NCBI RefSeq assembly: GCF_900187125.1
Contig: NZ_LT906468.1
Span: 3,162,001 to 3,226,000, forward strand
DNA from: Sphingobacterium mizutaii
GTDB lineage: Bacteria > Bacteroidota > Bacteroidia > Sphingobacteriales > Sphingobacteriaceae
Length of the DNA: 64,000 bases
Reading direction: 5' to 3'
Shown here: one piece after another, positions 8,149 through 16,770 of the stretch
Layout: each line of letters opens with the position of its first letter
How positions within the stretch are numbered: position 1 is the first letter of the stretch
Made by a program: the position numbers and the translations under genes
The notes under the pieces: generated by a model
The model's database searches: none
What the model was told of the DNA's origin: nothing
Seen by the model: the letters and a program-made list of their open reading frames with translations, nothing else

Positions 8149-10527
8149 TTAGTCCAAATAGGCGTAGGTAATTCCATCTCCGCCTCGATCAGCATGTTCA
8201 TCTTCAAAACGGCTGACTTGGTTGTATTTCCTTAGATAATCACGGATAAACCTGCGCAAGATACCATCTCCTTTGCCATGCACTATCTTCAAGGAAGGAT
8301 AGCCGATCATGACTGCGCGGTCCAAGACCTGTTCAATCTTGCCTAAAGCATCTTCGGTTCGCATTCCACGGACATCAACCTCAGGGCTAAAGTCTGCCAC
8401 GCTTTCTGAAGCAACGGATCTAAACCGCTTGGCGGCTTTAGCTTTTTCCTTGCCTCTCAGTCTCTCCACTTTATTCTTTTTTACTACCGTGCGCAAATCT
8501 CCAAGCGCCAAGATCAGGTTATTCTTCGCTATCTCAATCACTTGCGCCTCATTACCTGTATCAATGATCCTCACCCAATCCCCTACTTCAACCGCTTCCG
8601 CAGATTCATTGACAAGCTCTGGCTTTTTGCTTTCCTTGACCTGTTTTTCTTTCAGGTTATCAGAAGCATGTTGCAAGCCAGCCCTCAGCTTTTTGGTTTC
8701 TTCCTTATCAGCTTGTTTGGTTTTGATCTCTGCAATGGTATTTTCAACCAGTTTATTGGCATTCTTGATGATCTGCCTAGCTTCCTCTTTGGCATCTTTA
8801 AGCAGTTGTCGCTTGTTTTCCTCCAAATAGCTTTTTAGTTCATTCAATTCTGCTTGCTGACCAACGATTTCTTTTTCACGGAGATTGATCGCAACCTTGG
8901 TATCATAGACTTCCTTCTTCTCGCGCTCTAGGTCGACCAAGAGAGTATCAACCTTCTTTTGCTGAACACCAATTTTCTGTTTAGCTAGATGAAGGACTTC
9001 TTTAGGCAAGCCGATATTCTGTGCGATTTCAAAAGCGTAAGAACTCCCTGGCTTACCAGTTTGCAATATATATAGAGGTTTCATTGCCTCATTATCAAAA
9101 AGCATGGAAGCATTTTCTATACCTTCAGAATTGCTTGCAAAGACCTTCAGATTCGAATAGTGGGTCGTGATGACACCGCGGATCTGCTTTTTGTTCAACA
9201 CTTCCAGAACGGCTTCTGCGATAGGACCTCCAAATAGAGGATCTGTACCTGTCCCAAATTCATCGATCAGGACCATTGTCCTCGCATTGGAGAATTGGGT
9301 AAAGTGCTTCATCTTTGAAAGATGTGCGGAATATGTACTTAAATCACTGTCTATGGATTGATCGTCTCCGATATCTGCGAAGAACTGCTTGAACACCCCC
9401 AGCTTGGAATTGGTGTCACAAGGAATCAGTAATCCGGATTGGAACATCAATTGCAAGAGACCAACGGTCTTCATACAGACTGATTTACCACCAGCATTAG
9501 GTCCTGAGACCAATAAAACTCGATCAGTTTCATCGATCCTAAGGTTCAAGGGCACAACAGAATGGTGACCTTCTTGCTTTGATGCCAAATAAAGGAGTGG
9601 GTGTTTGGCATTCACCAAAAACACTTCTGCCTCCTTTGATAGTTCAGGCATTTGCGCATCAATATCCAATGCAAACAGAGCTTTTGCCCTTACAAAATCC
9701 AATTTGGTCAACAAGCCATGGTAGGCGAACAACAGCGGAACATGTGGTCTCAGTTCAGTGGTTAAGCTGGTCAAGATCCTAACGATTTCCCTTCTTCTTT
9801 CAAATTCAAGATCTCTAACCTTATTATTGAGGTGGAAAACCTCTTCAGGTTCTATGTAAGCAGTTTGTCCAGTAGCTGATTCATCATGGATCAGACCTTT
9901 CAGTTTTCGTTTATTTTCTGCGAGTATAGGGATACAAAGTCTACCATCTCGAATGGTCAGATTACCATCGGCGGTCCAACCATTCTGCTGGGCCTGTTTA
10001 TAGACCGTATCCAGACGCTTTCTGGCTTCCTGTTCAGCTTTGCTGATCTGGGAGGTGATTTCCAGTAATAATTTGGAGGCATTATCCTTAATTTTTCCCC
10101 TATCATCAATGATCTGTTCGATCTGACGAAGGATATTTTTTTCGATCGGGAGATGCTCGAAAAGCAATTCTAGGTTTGGGTATTGCTGAGCGCGATCATT
10201 GAAATAACGTATTACGGCATAAACCGTCCGGAGAGAAAGCAACACACGGTGGAACTCATCTTCCAATAGGAAAGAGCCTTCTACTTTTGCTTTTTCTATA
10301 ATAGCTTTTATCGGGTAAAAGTGGTCTACAGGTAGGGGTGCATCATGGACAAGAAGCTCTTTGAACTCGTTTGCTTGTCGCAAGAAACGATCGATTAAAT
10401 CCAGTTTCACTTGAGGTTGGATCTTATCTACCAATTCTTTCCCTGCTTCACTAAGGCATTTTGCCTTAATGAGTTCCTTTATTTCCGTAAATCCTAACTT
10501 TTCTACTGCGTTCTGTGGATATATCAT
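8149..10527 (-). CDS. mutS2: MutS2: ribosome rescue/DNA-processing ATPase with Smr domain
   Basis: The 792-residue length is usual for MutS2. Domains in order are the MutS-like core and clamp helices, a Walker A GPNAGGKS near residue 344, a Walker B with signature VLIDEFGTGTDP near 420, a long charged coiled coil (about 510-640), a KOW-like stretch (VGDWVRIID), and a C-terminal Smr nuclease domain with VDVRGMR (about 715) and KIVHGKGDG (about 755). There is no N-terminal mismatch-recognition domain, which separates it from MutS. MutS2 is known for suppressing recombination and, in Bacillus, for splitting collided ribosomes. It follows the DUF4296 lipoprotein gene by 3 bases, so the two are probably co-transcribed. 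Confidence 0.95.
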   Translation of the reverse strand: MIYPQNAVEKLGFTEIKELIKAKCLSEAGKELVDKIQPQVKLDLIDRFLRQANEFKELLVHDAPLPVDHFYPIKAIIEKAKVEGSFLLEDEFHRVLLSLRTVYAVIRYFNDRAQQYPNLELLFEHLPIEKNILRQIEQIIDDRGKIKDNASKLLLEITSQISKAEQEARKRLDTVYKQAQQNGWTADGNLTIRDGRLCIPILAENKRKLKGLIHDESATGQTAYIEPEEVFHLNNKVRDLEFERRREIVRILTSLTTELRPHVPLLFAYHGLLTKLDFVRAKALFALDIDAQMPELSKEAEVFLVNAKHPLLYLASKQEGHHSVVPLNLRIDETDRVLLVSGPNAGGKSVCMKTVGLLQLMFQSGLLIPCDTNSKLGVFKQFFADIGDDQSIDSDLSTYSAHLSKMKHFTQFSNARTMVLIDEFGTGTDPLFGGPIAEAVLEVLNKKQIRGVITTHYSNLKVFASNSEGIENASMLFDNEAMKPLYILQTGKPGSSYAFEIAQNIGLPKEVLHLAKQKIGVQQKKVDTLLVDLEREKKEVYDTKVAINLREKEIVGQQAELNELKSYLEENKRQLLKDAKEEARQIIKNANKLVENTIAEIKTKQADKEETKKLRAGLQHASDNLKEKQVKESKKPELVNESAEAVEVGDWVRIIDTGNEAQVIEIAKNNLILALGDLRTVVKKNKVERLRGKEKAKAAKRFRSVASESVADFSPEVDVRGMRTEDALGKIEQVLDRAVMIGYPSLKIVHGKGDGILRRFIRDYLRKYNQVSRFEDEHADRGGDGITYAYLD

Positions 10528-10530
10528 TTT

Positions 10531-11256
10531 CTATTGTACAATAGGTCTTTCTCGCGGCCTAGTGACCGGCTTGAGTCTTTCGTTTCGAGGTCTAAAAGGA
10601 ATTGTATCTACATTTTCCTGGGGCTTCAATTCCGTTGGTTTTTGCTCTTCAGGTGTAGTTTCAGGCGTTGTATTTTCCGGCACTGGCAATGTAGATATAT
10701 CTGGTACTTCAGTCCCCAAAGGAGCTTTCTTTTCAAAAATGTTTCTTTCCCAAAAGCGCATCAATCCTACAGGTTCGTAAAACCTTCTGGTTCTATCGGC
10801 GATACTAAGTTCTGCAGAATCAGCTTTGGCATTGAGGATCATATTATTGAGCGTCTGTAATTTGACCTGCATGCGGGTCACTCTGCTCATGCTATCTTGC
10901 ATAATAAGATTCTTCAGGGAATCTTGGCTGTAATAACTGCGTTCTCTTTTCTCCAAGGTTTTAACGACCTGATCATAGGTCTTCATGGTTAATGCCGGAT
11001 TCCCGAAATAATAATTCACGTTCTTGTTGAAAGCTGTAGAATCTATTCCAAATTTGGCAAAAAGCTGCTCATAAAGTGGGTCAATGACCTTTTTGGCACT
11101 ATCCACAGGGATATTTGAAATATATCCGTCCAGGATATGTACCTCGGTCATGAGCTCAACCATGTCCTCTTGAGGCAAAATACCTTCAGGAACCTGCTTT
11201 TTGCAGGCAATAACGATAAAAAACAAAGGAAGTAAACTCAGTATTAAGCGATGCAT
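10531..11256 (-). CDS. DUF4296-type lipoprotein
   Basis: This 241-residue predicted lipoprotein begins MHRLILSLLPLFFIVIACKK, with the lipobox cysteine at residue 18. The N-terminal half (VELMTEVHILDGYI, FGIDSTAFNKNVNYY) matches what is known of the Bacteroidota DUF4296 family, a helical domain of unknown role. The C-terminal 60 residues are rich in Pro, Glu and Thr and end with Arg-rich PRNERLKPVTRPRERP, probably disordered. It lies directly before mutS2 with a 3-base gap; no functional link is known. A -7 element is found 15 bases upstream of the ATG. Confidence 0.8.
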   Translation of the reverse strand: MHRLILSLLPLFFIVIACKKQVPEGILPQEDMVELMTEVHILDGYISNIPVDSAKKVIDPLYEQLFAKFGIDSTAFNKNVNYYFGNPALTMKTYDQVVKTLEKRERSYYSQDSLKNLIMQDSMSRVTRMQVKLQTLNNMILNAKADSAELSIADRTRRFYEPVGLMRFWERNIFEKKAPLGTEVPDISTLPVPENTTPETTPEEQKPTELKPQENVDTIPFRPRNERLKPVTRPRERPIVQ

Positions 11257-11270
11257 TTTGTAAATTTGTA

Positions 11271-11278
11271 CAAAAATA
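11271..11278 (-). promoter_or_regulatory. Bacteroidota -7 element before the DUF4296-mutS2 operon
   Basis: TATTTTTG on the minus strand matches TAnnTTTG and lies 15 bases before the start codon. No TTG box was found at the usual distance. Confidence 0.5.
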
Positions 11279-11333
11279 CGGAAAAGCTTGCAATAAGCTT
11301 TCCAAATTTCATCAATGCGAACCCTTTTTCATC

Positions 11334-12023
11334 ATGAGTATAGCAAAGAATATTACAGAATTACAAAAAGAATTGTCCCCTATCGGTGTTACATTAGTTG
11401 CGATTTCGAAAACGAAACCTAATGAAGATATTATGGAGGCCTATGAGGCTGGTCAGCGGATTTTTGGTGAGAACCAAGTCCAAGACTTGGTTGCCAAGTA
11501 TGAAAGTTTGCCTAAGGATATTGAATGGCACTTGGTTGGCCATCTACAGACCAATAAAGTAAAATACATTGCTCCTTTTGTAAGTTTGATCCATTCTGTT
11601 GATTCTTTGAAGGTTTTAGCTGAGATCAATAAACATGCTCTCAAGAATGACCGCATCATTGATTGCTTACTGCAGATCTATATTGCTGATGAGGACACCA
11701 AGTTTGGCTTGGACCATGCAGAGGCCATTGAATTATTGCGTTCTGAGGAATTTGGAGGCTTCAAAAACATCCGTATCCGTGGATTGATGGGGATCGCCAG
11801 CAACACTGAAAACGAAAAAATCGTCAAAGAAGAATTCTATGAGCTTAAAATGCTTTTTGATGGAATCAAGACCACTTATTTCCGCAAGGAAGAAAGTTTT
11901 GATATCTTGTCCATGGGTATGAGTTCTGACTATAAGGTTGCTATCGAGCAAGGTAGCAATATGGTGAGGTTAGGAAGTACCATATTTGGAAAGAGAATTA
12001 TCAAACACTATAAAGCACAATAA
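11334..12023 (+). CDS. yggS: YggS/PLPBP family pyridoxal-phosphate homeostasis protein
   Basis: The 229-residue single-domain fold type III PLP-binding protein has the PLP lysine in AISKTKP (about residue 27), FGENQVQDL, the conserved IEWHLVGHLQTNKVK and the phosphate-binding end LSMGMSSDY / VRLGSTIFG. Members have no known catalytic activity and control PLP supply and amino-acid/2-oxoacid balance in the cytoplasm. It is the first gene of a five-gene forward operon. Its stop codon TAA overlaps the ATG of the next gene by one base. Confidence 0.95.
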   Translation: MSIAKNITELQKELSPIGVTLVAISKTKPNEDIMEAYEAGQRIFGENQVQDLVAKYESLPKDIEWHLVGHLQTNKVKYIAPFVSLIHSVDSLKVLAEINKHALKNDRIIDCLLQIYIADEDTKFGLDHAEAIELLRSEEFGGFKNIRIRGLMGIASNTENEKIVKEEFYELKMLFDGIKTTYFRKEESFDILSMGMSSDYKVAIEQGSNMVRLGSTIFGKRIIKHYKAQ

Positions 12024-12472
12024 TGAGTTTAACCATTCGCAATGCGGTAAAAGCAGATTGCCCCCGATTATTGGAACTGATCAAGGAATTGGCCTTGTTT
12101 GAAAATGCACCTGATGAAGTGACTGTCAGCATGCAGGAATTTGAAGATTCAGGATTTGGCGAAAATCCGGTCTGGTGGGCATTTGTGGGTGAATATGAAG
12201 GTGAAATCATAGGCATGTCCTTATATTATATAAGATATTCGACCTGGAAAGGCAGAAGATTGTACCTGGAGGACATCATCATTACGGAAAGCATGCGTGG
12301 AAAAGGATTTGGTAAGGATCTTTTGGATCATACCATTGCATATGCCAAAGAACAGGGATATTCTGGAATGATGTGGCAGGTATTGGATTGGAATACCCCA
12401 GCAATAGATTTTTATAAAAAGTATAACACGAAATTCGATGAAGAGTGGATCAATGTTAACATCAATTTTTAA
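12023..12472 (+). CDS. GNAT N-acetyltransferase of the diamine/spermidine acetyltransferase type
   Basis: The 149-residue protein has a full GNAT fold. The acetyl-CoA motif RGKGFGKDLL lies near residue 93. The segments LYLEDIIITESMRGKG and QVLDWNTPAIDFYKKY closely resemble eukaryotic SSAT/thialysine acetyltransferases, so a polyamine or diamine substrate is plausible but unproven. The start codon overlaps the yggS stop and the 3' end overlaps the next lipoprotein gene, which shows translational coupling in the operon. Confidence 0.88.
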   Translation: MSLTIRNAVKADCPRLLELIKELALFENAPDEVTVSMQEFEDSGFGENPVWWAFVGEYEGEIIGMSLYYIRYSTWKGRRLYLEDIIITESMRGKGFGKDLLDHTIAYAKEQGYSGMMWQVLDWNTPAIDFYKKYNTKFDEEWINVNINF

Positions 12473-13304
12473 ACCAAGCCTATACCCTATTCTAGCGTCT
12501 GTCATGTTATTGGCATCAGCGAGTTCTTGCCAGAGCAATAAAGCCGATGGATCAAAAGCACATAAACATGTAGTCACCGGTTCTAAAGACACTCTAGTGT
12601 ACCATGATTCGACCATTAAGGAGATCAGTCCTTATTTTGCTGCCGATGGCGACAAAATAGATACGACCTATATTGGTTTGACCTATCCAATCTTTAAGGA
12701 TAGCACCATGAACCGATATGTGAAGGAAAACATCCTTTTGGGCAAGGAACAAACATTGGATCAATATGTAAACAATTTCTTGGAAGGCTATGCCAATTTT
12801 GTTGAGGAGAATGAGGTAAGACATCCACTAGCATGGCAAAAGGAAACTTTTATTGGCGTGATGATGAATAACCCTTACCTGATCATGATGGACAATAATA
12901 CTTATGAATTTTCAGGAGGTGCACATGGGAATAGTTATACCTTATGGAATGTTTATGATGTGCAGACGAAAGAAAAATTAAAGCTGAATACGTTTATTTC
13001 TGAGAATAAGATGAAAGAATTTACTAAAATTGCAGAAAGATTCTTTCGAAAAGAGGAAGGGCTATCGGATACCAGCAGCTATAAAGAGGATTATTTCTTC
13101 GAAAATGACACTTTTAGCTTAGCTGCAAATTATGGTGTTTCAAAAGAAGGTATAATATTTTTTTATAATTCTTACGAAATCAAGCCATATTCCGGAGGCA
13201 CTACTTTTCTCACCATTCCTTATGAAGAAATTCAGGATTGTATGACCCAGACCGGAAAGAATTACATAAAAAACATCAAAGAGTATTACAATTCAATTCA
13301 GTAG
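12453..13304 (+). CDS. DUF3298/RsiV-like lipoprotein
   Basis: The start was placed at 12453 (MLTSIFKPSLYPILAS) because it gives a clean lipoprotein signal with cysteine in SASSCQSN; an in-frame ATG 15 bases upstream is possible. The C-terminal half (FSGGAHGNSYTLWNVYD, then YSGGTTFLTIPYEEI) fits the DUF3298 domain, also found in the anti-sigma factor RsiV and in YlaN/TPR-type envelope proteins; RsiV binds lysozyme. The N-terminal part resembles DUF4163. It overlaps the acetyltransferase gene by 20 bases. It is likely anchored in the envelope. No sigma factor is adjacent, so a regulatory role is not supported here. Confidence 0.8.
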   Translation: MLTSIFKPSLYPILASVMLLASASSCQSNKADGSKAHKHVVTGSKDTLVYHDSTIKEISPYFAADGDKIDTTYIGLTYPIFKDSTMNRYVKENILLGKEQTLDQYVNNFLEGYANFVEENEVRHPLAWQKETFIGVMMNNPYLIMMDNNTYEFSGGAHGNSYTLWNVYDVQTKEKLKLNTFISENKMKEFTKIAERFFRKEEGLSDTSSYKEDYFFENDTFSLAANYGVSKEGIIFFYNSYEIKPYSGGTTFLTIPYEEIQDCMTQTGKNYIKNIKEYYNSIQ

Positions 13305-13309
13305 CGTAA

Positions 13310-14578
13310 ATGCAGGTATTTAAATTTGGCGGAGCCTCCGTTAAAAGTGCAGAGAATATAAAAAATGTTGTTTCCATTGTTGAACGTTATAGGGATTCTT
13401 CTCTGTTGATCGTAGTTTCGGCAATTGGTAAAACGACAGACAAATTGGTAAAAGTTACGGAGAGTTACATCAAACGTGATGGTGCTTGTTTTGAACACCT
13501 TGAAAGTTTGAAAAAAGAGCATTTTGACATCCTGCATGAATTATTTCCTGATCATAACCATCCGGTTTATGATGATATCGCTAATACATTTGTAGAAATT
13601 GAGTGGATCCTAGAGGAAGATCCGCAGGATGATTACGACTACCTTTATGACCAGATCGTTTCGGTAGGTGAATTGCTTTCTACCAAAATAGTGGCTGCTT
13701 ATTCTTCTTATCAAGGTCTAGCAACACAATGGGTGGATGCAAGGGATTTTATCATGACCGATAATACTTACCGTGAAGGGAAAGTAGATTGGGAAAAGAC
13801 GGAAGAAAAGATCCGCAAAGATCTTCCTAGCATATTAGATGAATATATTGTTGTTACGCAAGGTTTTATTGGATCCACTTCTGAAAACTTTACGACAACA
13901 TTGGGTCGCGAGGGTTCAGATTATTCAGCAGCCATCTTTGCTGCAAGCTTAAATGCGGAAAACATAACGATATGGAAAGATGTTCCTGGAGTTTTGAATG
14001 CTGATCCGAAATGGTTCGACCAAACAGAATTGATCCCGGAACTTTCTTATACTGATGCGATTGAGTTAACTTATTATGGAGCAACGGTTATTCACCCAAA
14101 AACCATCAAACCGCTTCAAAATAAAAAGATCACCTTAAATGTACGTTCCTTTGTAAACCCAGAAGAACCTGGTACTCAGATAAAAACAACGAACCAGACC
14201 CTACCTGTCCCTTCTTTTATCTTTAAGGTCAACCAGGTCTTTATCAACATCCAACCTCGAGATTTCTCATTTATTGTAGAGGATAACTTGAGCCATATCT
14301 TTGACACCTTCCATCAGAATAGGATCAAGATCAATATGATGCATAACTCTGCAATCAGTTTCTCGGTTAGCGTGGATGATACCGGTGAGAATGTGTTGAA
14401 TCTTTTGGAGCAGTTGAAAAAGAGATATAAGGTGTCGGTGGCAACTGGTTTAGAATTAATCACAATTAGATACTACAATCAACAAACAATAGATCGAGTT
14501 TTGGTAAATAAGGAAATTTTTCGCGAACTTAAGGATAGTTACACTTGCCAAATGCTTGTGAAAAACAAAGATGAATAA
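13310..14578 (+). CDS. Aspartate kinase (monofunctional)
   Basis: Aspartate kinase catalyses the first step of the lysine, threonine and methionine pathway, ATP-dependent phosphorylation of aspartate. The 422-residue protein starts with MQVFKFGGASVKSAENI (kinase motif KFGG), has TTLGREGSDYSAA (about residues 194-206) and DVPGVLNADPK (about 224-234), and ends with an ACT-like regulatory region (FSFIVEDNLSHIF onward). It is not fused to homoserine dehydrogenase. The gene follows the lipoprotein by 5 bases and overlaps the next gene by 8 bases. Confidence 0.93.
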   Translation: MQVFKFGGASVKSAENIKNVVSIVERYRDSSLLIVVSAIGKTTDKLVKVTESYIKRDGACFEHLESLKKEHFDILHELFPDHNHPVYDDIANTFVEIEWILEEDPQDDYDYLYDQIVSVGELLSTKIVAAYSSYQGLATQWVDARDFIMTDNTYREGKVDWEKTEEKIRKDLPSILDEYIVVTQGFIGSTSENFTTTLGREGSDYSAAIFAASLNAENITIWKDVPGVLNADPKWFDQTELIPELSYTDAIELTYYGATVIHPKTIKPLQNKKITLNVRSFVNPEEPGTQIKTTNQTLPVPSFIFKVNQVFINIQPRDFSFIVEDNLSHIFDTFHQNRIKINMMHNSAISFSVSVDDTGENVLNLLEQLKKRYKVSVATGLELITIRYYNQQTIDRVLVNKEIFRELKDSYTCQMLVKNKDE

Positions 14579-15755
14579 ACACATTTTAGAGAAGGATGTA
14601 CAACAATTCATTAAGGCTAACAGGGAAAAATCACCCACAGAAATAGCCTTGAAGAAAAGTCCTTTTCCTTATGTGAGCTCAGCAGAATTGGCTTCCCAAA
14701 TCGATGGTTGGCAACGTAGTGTCAAGAAATTACCTACCTGGGCATTCAGCGAAGGCATTTATTATCCTGATAAGATTAACCTAGAGCAATGTTCATCCGA
14801 ACACACCGCTCTGATCAAGCAAACTTTGATTGCCAAAGGAAGCCGTGTCATTGATTTGACAGGGGGATTCTCTGTGGATAGCTGTTATTTGGCCCAAGAG
14901 GCCGAGGAAGTCATTCATTGCGAGCTAAATGAGAAGCTATCTGAGATCGTTGCCTATAATGCCAAGGTTCTCCGGGTCAATAACTTGATTTGCAAGGCCA
15001 CTGATGGGATCGAATTACTCAGACAGAGTGAAGACCATTCCTTTGATTATATCTATGTAGACCCTTCTAGAAGAGTAAACCAAGGAAAGGTATTCCTGTT
15101 GGAAGATTGTGAACCGAATATTGTCGCTAACCAGGATCTTTTCTTTAGCAAGGGGAAATACGTCATCAGTAAACTTTCTCCCCTGCTCGATATCAGTACA
15201 GCATTGACAAGCCTGAAGCATGTGAAATATGTATATGTCATCAGTTTGGATAATGATTGTAAGGAGTTGTTATTTATTCAAGAGCGAGGTTTTGAGGGTG
15301 AGACCAAGATTCGAGCCATCCGTTTATTTGCCGATCAGCTACAGACCTTTGAATTCACCTACGATATTGAACGGGCAACCATGAATCGCTATACAGAGCC
15401 CCAGCATTTCCTTTACGATTCCGATGTCGCTATCAGTAAAGCAGGAGCCTTCAAGAGTGTAGGGAAGTATTTTGGTCTTGGAAAACTCCATCAGCATTCC
15501 CATTTATATACTTCTGAGGTTTTTCAGCCTGAATTTCCCGGAAGAGTCTTTGAAATAAAACAGGTTCTACCCTACTCAAGCCTAAAAAAGAACAATCCTT
15601 TTCTTCAGGCTAATATTGCTACGAGAAATTTCCCAGAGAAAGTCGAGGTGATCCGCAAAAAACATAAAATCAAAGATGGTGGTAAAACCTATCTTTTCTT
15701 TACAACGGATAGTAGCAATCAATTGATTGTTATAGAATGTACCAGAATTTGCTAA
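14571..15755 (+). CDS. PG_1098-type class I SAM-dependent methyltransferase (THUMP-like)
   Basis: The 394-residue protein has an N-terminal helical region, then a Rossmann methyltransferase core: motif I VIDLTGGFSVDS (about residue 95), an acidic turn HCELNEKL, and FDYIYVDPSRR (about residue 160) in place of the usual NPPY-type motif. The C-terminal part matches the ferredoxin-like/THUMP-like domain of Bacteroidota PG_1098 proteins. The substrate is unknown; RNA is the usual suspicion because of the THUMP resemblance. It overlaps the aspartate kinase gene by 8 bases as the last gene of the operon. Confidence 0.85.
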   Translation: MNKHILEKDVQQFIKANREKSPTEIALKKSPFPYVSSAELASQIDGWQRSVKKLPTWAFSEGIYYPDKINLEQCSSEHTALIKQTLIAKGSRVIDLTGGFSVDSCYLAQEAEEVIHCELNEKLSEIVAYNAKVLRVNNLICKATDGIELLRQSEDHSFDYIYVDPSRRVNQGKVFLLEDCEPNIVANQDLFFSKGKYVISKLSPLLDISTALTSLKHVKYVYVISLDNDCKELLFIQERGFEGETKIRAIRLFADQLQTFEFTYDIERATMNRYTEPQHFLYDSDVAISKAGAFKSVGKYFGLGKLHQHSHLYTSEVFQPEFPGRVFEIKQVLPYSSLKKNNPFLQANIATRNFPEKVEVIRKKHKIKDGGKTYLFFTTDSSNQLIVIECTRIC

Positions 15756-15766
15756 CTCCAGGTTTC

Positions 15767-16054
15767 CTATTGCAAACAATCTAACCATGTTATTGAAGGA
15801 GAAGCCTTCAAATTCTTGTCCCGCTCTTCCTGAAACTTTAAGAAAATCGGATTGGACAATAACTCCTTTTGGATCTCCTCATCCTGATATTCGGAAACAT
15901 GGATAAATCTTTTGCTTTCTTGATCTTGATATACAATATATCTGAACCTAGTTTTATCTAATTCCTCAAATGCTTTCAAAAAATCCTGAATCCTGTTTTT
16001 ATTTTCCCCTTCATAATCCGGGAATACTTCATATTCTACTTTTACTGCAAACAT
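15767..16054 (-). CDS. Small ABM-like (dimeric alpha-beta barrel) protein
   Basis: This 95-residue protein (FAVKVEYEVFPDYEGENK, FRYIVYQDQESKRFIHVSEY, LSNPIFLKFQEERDKNL) has the strand-helix-strand pattern and spacing of the antibiotic-biosynthesis-monooxygenase-like ferredoxin fold. Such small proteins often act as stress-related or haem-related enzymes, but no catalytic residue can be assigned. It lies 22 bases downstream of the DinB gene on the same strand, so both may be one transcript. Confidence 0.6.
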   Translation of the reverse strand: MFAVKVEYEVFPDYEGENKNRIQDFLKAFEELDKTRFRYIVYQDQESKRFIHVSEYQDEEIQKELLSNPIFLKFQEERDKNLKASPSITWLDCLQ

Positions 16055-16076
16055 ATTTTTAGATTTTATCTGTCCA

Positions 16077-16604
16077 TTAGACCCATTCTCCGGGTTTGTT
16101 CTGATCGATCCACCAAGGAAAGCCCTTTATTCCCTTCGATTTCAACCGCTCAATCACCTGGGCAGTATGATGCTGAATATGCCTGATGGTATTTAAATGC
16201 AGTTCTAATCGGCTATAAGGATACCATTCAAAACCAGAATCAGCCTCCAATGGCAATTGCTTTAAGGAAGATTCTAAGTTCTGTTCCACTTCTTGGATAA
16301 ATTCCAATAGCTCCTGCTTTGAATTCAGGCCTATTATTTCGACTTCTGCATTTTCCCAATCCTTATCACCACCTAAACTTTCAGCGCCTTCGATGGCCCC
16401 TTCAAATGGTTCAAAAGTTTCATAACTCGCAGAAAGGTACAATTTGGCACTCCATATCGTGTGATAAATCAATTGCCAATTAGGATTGTTATACTCTTTA
16501 GAATCCCATTCCGACTCTGGCACCTTTTCCGTGACATCACGTAGCATGCCTAGGGCTGCTCGGTATTGGGATAATAGAATTTTAATAATACTTGAATTTT
16601 CCAT
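16077..16604 (-). CDS. DinB-family four-helix protein
   Basis: The 175-residue protein has the layout of the DinB/YfiT-like putative metalloenzyme superfamily: an N-terminal helix with repeated Leu, a first metal-ligand His in LIYHTIW, and the C-terminal HLNTIRHIQHHTAQV with the paired histidines. Family members are thiol-dependent transferases or hydrolases, and many are of unknown function. It is cytoplasmic. A -7 element TACTTTTG lies 21 bases upstream. Confidence 0.85.
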   Translation of the reverse strand: MENSSIIKILLSQYRAALGMLRDVTEKVPESEWDSKEYNNPNWQLIYHTIWSAKLYLSASYETFEPFEGAIEGAESLGGDKDWENAEVEIIGLNSKQELLEFIQEVEQNLESSLKQLPLEADSGFEWYPYSRLELHLNTIRHIQHHTAQVIERLKSKGIKGFPWWIDQNKPGEWV

Positions 16605-16624
16605 GATATAAACATTGATTTCCT

Positions 16625-16632
16625 CAAAAGTA
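16625..16632 (-). promoter_or_regulatory. Bacteroidota -7 element before the DinB gene
   Basis: TACTTTTG on the minus strand matches TAnnTTTG and lies 21 bases before the ATG. Confidence 0.55.
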
Positions 16633-16770
16633 TAACATTCAATGACAGTGGTTTGTCAACAGAAACTTAATATTTTTTTAACTTTTGTAAAAAATAATAG
16701 GATTATTATTGTAGAGATTTGCAGATGTAAAAAAAATCAAATCTTATTGAACTAAAAAGGAGATGAAAAA

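Noticed and set aside
8309-8838. Two open frames antisense to mutS2
   Set aside because: The sense strand encodes the conserved MutS2 coiled coil and Smr domain; the antisense frames have Ser/Leu-rich shadow composition.
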